Below, in pieces: positions 6,308-7,834 of a stretch of DNA of 7,834 nucleotides. Within the stretch, counting starts at the first letter, position 1, and every line of letters begins with the position of its first letter. The DNA is from an uncultured Succinatimonas sp. (lineage in GTDB: Bacteria; Pseudomonadota; Gammaproteobacteria; Enterobacterales; Succinivibrionaceae): NCBI GenBank assembly GCA_937880335.1, contig CALFLJ010000200.1, forward strand, positions 1 to 7,834, written 5' to 3'. A program made the position numbers and the translations under genes. Below the pieces are notes generated by a model. It was not told the DNA's origin, did no database searches, and worked only from the letters and a program-made list of their open reading frames with translations.

Positions 6308-7255
6308 ATGAATTGGTTTGAAAATTTATTAAAGAAAACTGTTGGCACCAGCGCAAGTTCGGCAAGTCGTCATGAGATCCCTGAGGGCGTGTGGACTAAA
6401 TGTACATCCTGTGAGCAGGTTCTTTACCGTGCAGAACTTGAGCGTAATCTTAATGTCTGTCCTAAATGCGGGCATCATATGAGAATTAGTGCCCGTACTC
6501 GTTTGGATTCCTTCTTAGATAAGGATGGCCGTGAGGAGCTTTCAGCTTCGATGGAGCCTAAAGACATACTTAAGTTTAAGGATCTTAAAAAATACCGTGA
6601 CCGTTTATCTCAAGCTCAAAAGAGCTCGGGGGAAAAAGATGCTTTAGTGACCATTAAAGGTACCTTAAAGGGCTTGCCTGTTGTGGCTTGTGCCTTTGAG
6701 TTTAACTTCATGGCCGGTTCCATGGGCTCTGTTGTCGGAGCTAAATTCTGTGCAGCCTGTGAATGTGCAATTAAAGAGCGCCGTGCATTAATTTGTTTTT
6801 CCACCTCAGGCGGTGCTCGCATGCAGGAATCCTTATTCTCTTTAATGCAGATGGCAAAAACGTCAGCAGCTTTAGCTCACTTATCTCAAGCCTCATTACC
6901 TTTTATTAGTGTTATGTCGGATCCTACTATGGGTGGCGTAAGTGCCTCCTTAGCTATGTTAGGTGATATAAATATTGCAGAGCCTGGCGCATTAATTGGA
7001 TTTGCAGGTCCTCGTGTTATTGAGCAGACTGTTCGTGAAACCTTGCCTGAGGGCTTTCAACATGCAGAATTTCTACGTGAAAAGGGTGCTATCGATATGA
7101 TTGTAGCCCGTAAGGATATGCGCGATGAGTTAGCTAGGGTTACAGCTTTATTGTTAAATCAACCTAATCCAGATACCAAGATGGTTGAAGTTAAGAGTAC
7201 AGCCAAAGCTAAAAGCAGTAGCTCTAATAAGGATAAGGCATCAGTTAAAATCTAA
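6308..7255 (+). CDS. accD: Acetyl-CoA carboxylase carboxyltransferase subunit beta
   Basis: AccD pairs with AccA to form the carboxyltransferase that moves the carboxyl group from biotin on AccB to acetyl-CoA, giving malonyl-CoA for fatty-acid synthesis. The start at 6308 (MNWFENLLKK) matches the family N terminus; an in-frame ATG at 6275 would add 11 unrelated residues. The zinc finger is Cys32, Cys35, Cys51 and Cys54, within EGVWTKCTSCEQVLYRAELE. SGGARMQE (167-174), DPTMGGVSAS (205-214) and FAGPRVIEQT (232-241) are core crotonase-fold motifs. Total length is 315 residues against about 304 in E. coli; the extra is an Ala/Lys/Ser-rich tail (about 295-315). The ribosome binding site is weak (GAG at 6296-6298), in line with regulation through the leader. 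The stop codon overlaps the folC start. Confidence 0.96.
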   Translation: MNWFENLLKKTVGTSASSASRHEIPEGVWTKCTSCEQVLYRAELERNLNVCPKCGHHMRISARTRLDSFLDKDGREELSASMEPKDILKFKDLKKYRDRLSQAQKSSGEKDALVTIKGTLKGLPVVACAFEFNFMAGSMGSVVGAKFCAACECAIKERRALICFSTSGGARMQESLFSLMQMAKTSAALAHLSQASLPFISVMSDPTMGGVSASLAMLGDINIAEPGALIGFAGPRVIEQTVRETLPEGFQHAEFLREKGAIDMIVARKDMRDELARVTALLLNQPNPDTKMVEVKSTAKAKSSSSNKDKASVKI

Positions 7256-7821
7256 TGAGCATAAATTCATTTGAGTGCAAGCCAGGTTCATTAAGACCAT
7301 GGCTTGATTATCTTGCATCCTTAAATCCAAGTCATATTGAGTTAGGATTAGGCCGTGTTTCTAAGGTTTTAGATCTTCTTAATTTAGACTTTAAAAACAG
7401 TCTTGTTATTGAGGTTGCAGGAACTAATGGTAAAGGATCAACAGCAGCTTTAATTGCTGCAAATCTGACTTTGGCACATATTAAAACCGGGCTTTATACC
7501 TCTCCTCATTTATGGACATTTAATGAGCGAGTTATGGTTGACGGTCATAAGGCTTGTGATGATGAATTAGCCTTGGCCTTCAAACAGGTTTACGATGTAG
7601 CACAATATAATAAGATACCCCTTACCTATTTTGAATACACTACCTTAGCTGCATTTGTTCATTTTGCAAATTGCGGATGTGAGGCTTTGGTTTTAGAAAT
7701 AGGTTTAGGCGGTCGACTTGATGCTGTAAACGTGCTCGATGCTGATCTTTGTGTTATTACATCCATAGGTCTTGATCATACAAAGATCCTAGGCTCAAGT
7801 ATCAAAGACATAGCCCATTAA
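7255..7821 (+). CDS. folC: Folylpolyglutamate/dihydrofolate synthase, cut by an in-frame TAA
   Basis: FolC adds glutamate to dihydropteroate and to folates in the cytoplasm, an essential step in many bacteria. The visible 188 residues contain the P-loop GTNGKGST (56-63), LYTSPHLWTFNERV (80-93), LEIGLGGRLDAVN (147-159) and SIGLDHTKILG (170-180). All fit the N-terminal Mur-ligase-like ATPase domain. A normal FolC has about 420 residues. TAA at 7819-7821 falls where the family has Glu of the EKAGI motif, and the same frame continues as KAGI from 7822 to the window end. A single G-to-T change from GAA would explain it. The ATG at 7255 overlaps the accD stop by one base (TAATG) with no Shine-Dalgarno, so translation is probably coupled to accD. 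It is either a pseudogene, or an intact gene with a base error near the end of the sequence. Confidence 0.85.
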   Translation: MSINSFECKPGSLRPWLDYLASLNPSHIELGLGRVSKVLDLLNLDFKNSLVIEVAGTNGKGSTAALIAANLTLAHIKTGLYTSPHLWTFNERVMVDGHKACDDELALAFKQVYDVAQYNKIPLTYFEYTTLAAFVHFANCGCEALVLEIGLGGRLDAVNVLDADLCVITSIGLDHTKILGSSIKDIAH

Positions 7822-7834
7822 AAAGCAGGAATTA

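Noticed and set aside
6616..6822. Open frame of 68 codons on the minus strand
   Set aside because: It is antisense to the conserved core of accD, with no motif or start signal; a shadow frame.
7819..7821. Stop-codon reassignment (TAA read as an amino acid)
   Set aside because: TAA ends the traI, traD, slyX and accD frames at sensible lengths, so the standard meaning holds here.

Overview
The window looks like DNA from an AT-rich gammaproteobacterium, possibly an anaerobic gut lineage such as the Succinivibrionaceae; that lineage is an inference from gene content and base composition. The support is the accD-folC gene pair, a SlyX protein ending in PPPHY, and a YfcD-type Nudix hydrolase beside it. 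Every credible gene is on the + strand. No tRNA, rRNA, CRISPR array, integrase or transposase was found.

Positions 1-4919 hold a very AT-rich, tightly packed conjugation module. It starts with a 5'-truncated gene of unknown function. Next come a MOBH-type relaxase (TraI, HD-like metal motif), a VirD4/TraD-type coupling ATPase with Walker A and B motifs, and a small multi-pass membrane protein placed where SXT/R391-like elements carry traJ. The last three genes are separated by only 2 nt each. The order relaxase, coupling protein, membrane protein matches the DNA-processing block of an integrative and conjugative element (ICE). The mating-pair genes that would normally follow are absent, and the DNA changes directly to housekeeping genes.

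Positions 4920-5311 are a non-coding boundary of about 390 bp. It contains a gapped direct repeat whose copies start exactly 200 bp apart, a related inverted half-site and a plausible promoter for slyX.

Positions 5312-7834 have visibly higher GC and carry slyX, yfcD, accD (carboxyltransferase beta subunit of acetyl-CoA carboxylase) and folC (folylpolyglutamate/dihydrofolate synthase). accD is preceded by a perfect TATAAT box and a leader of about 218 nt that can fold in two mutually exclusive ways, which is the most novel-looking regulatory element here. accD and folC overlap by one base. folC is interrupted by an in-frame TAA exactly where the conserved Glu of the EKAGI motif should be. The frame continues with KAGI to the window edge, so this is a nonsense substitution or an error close to the end of the sequence.
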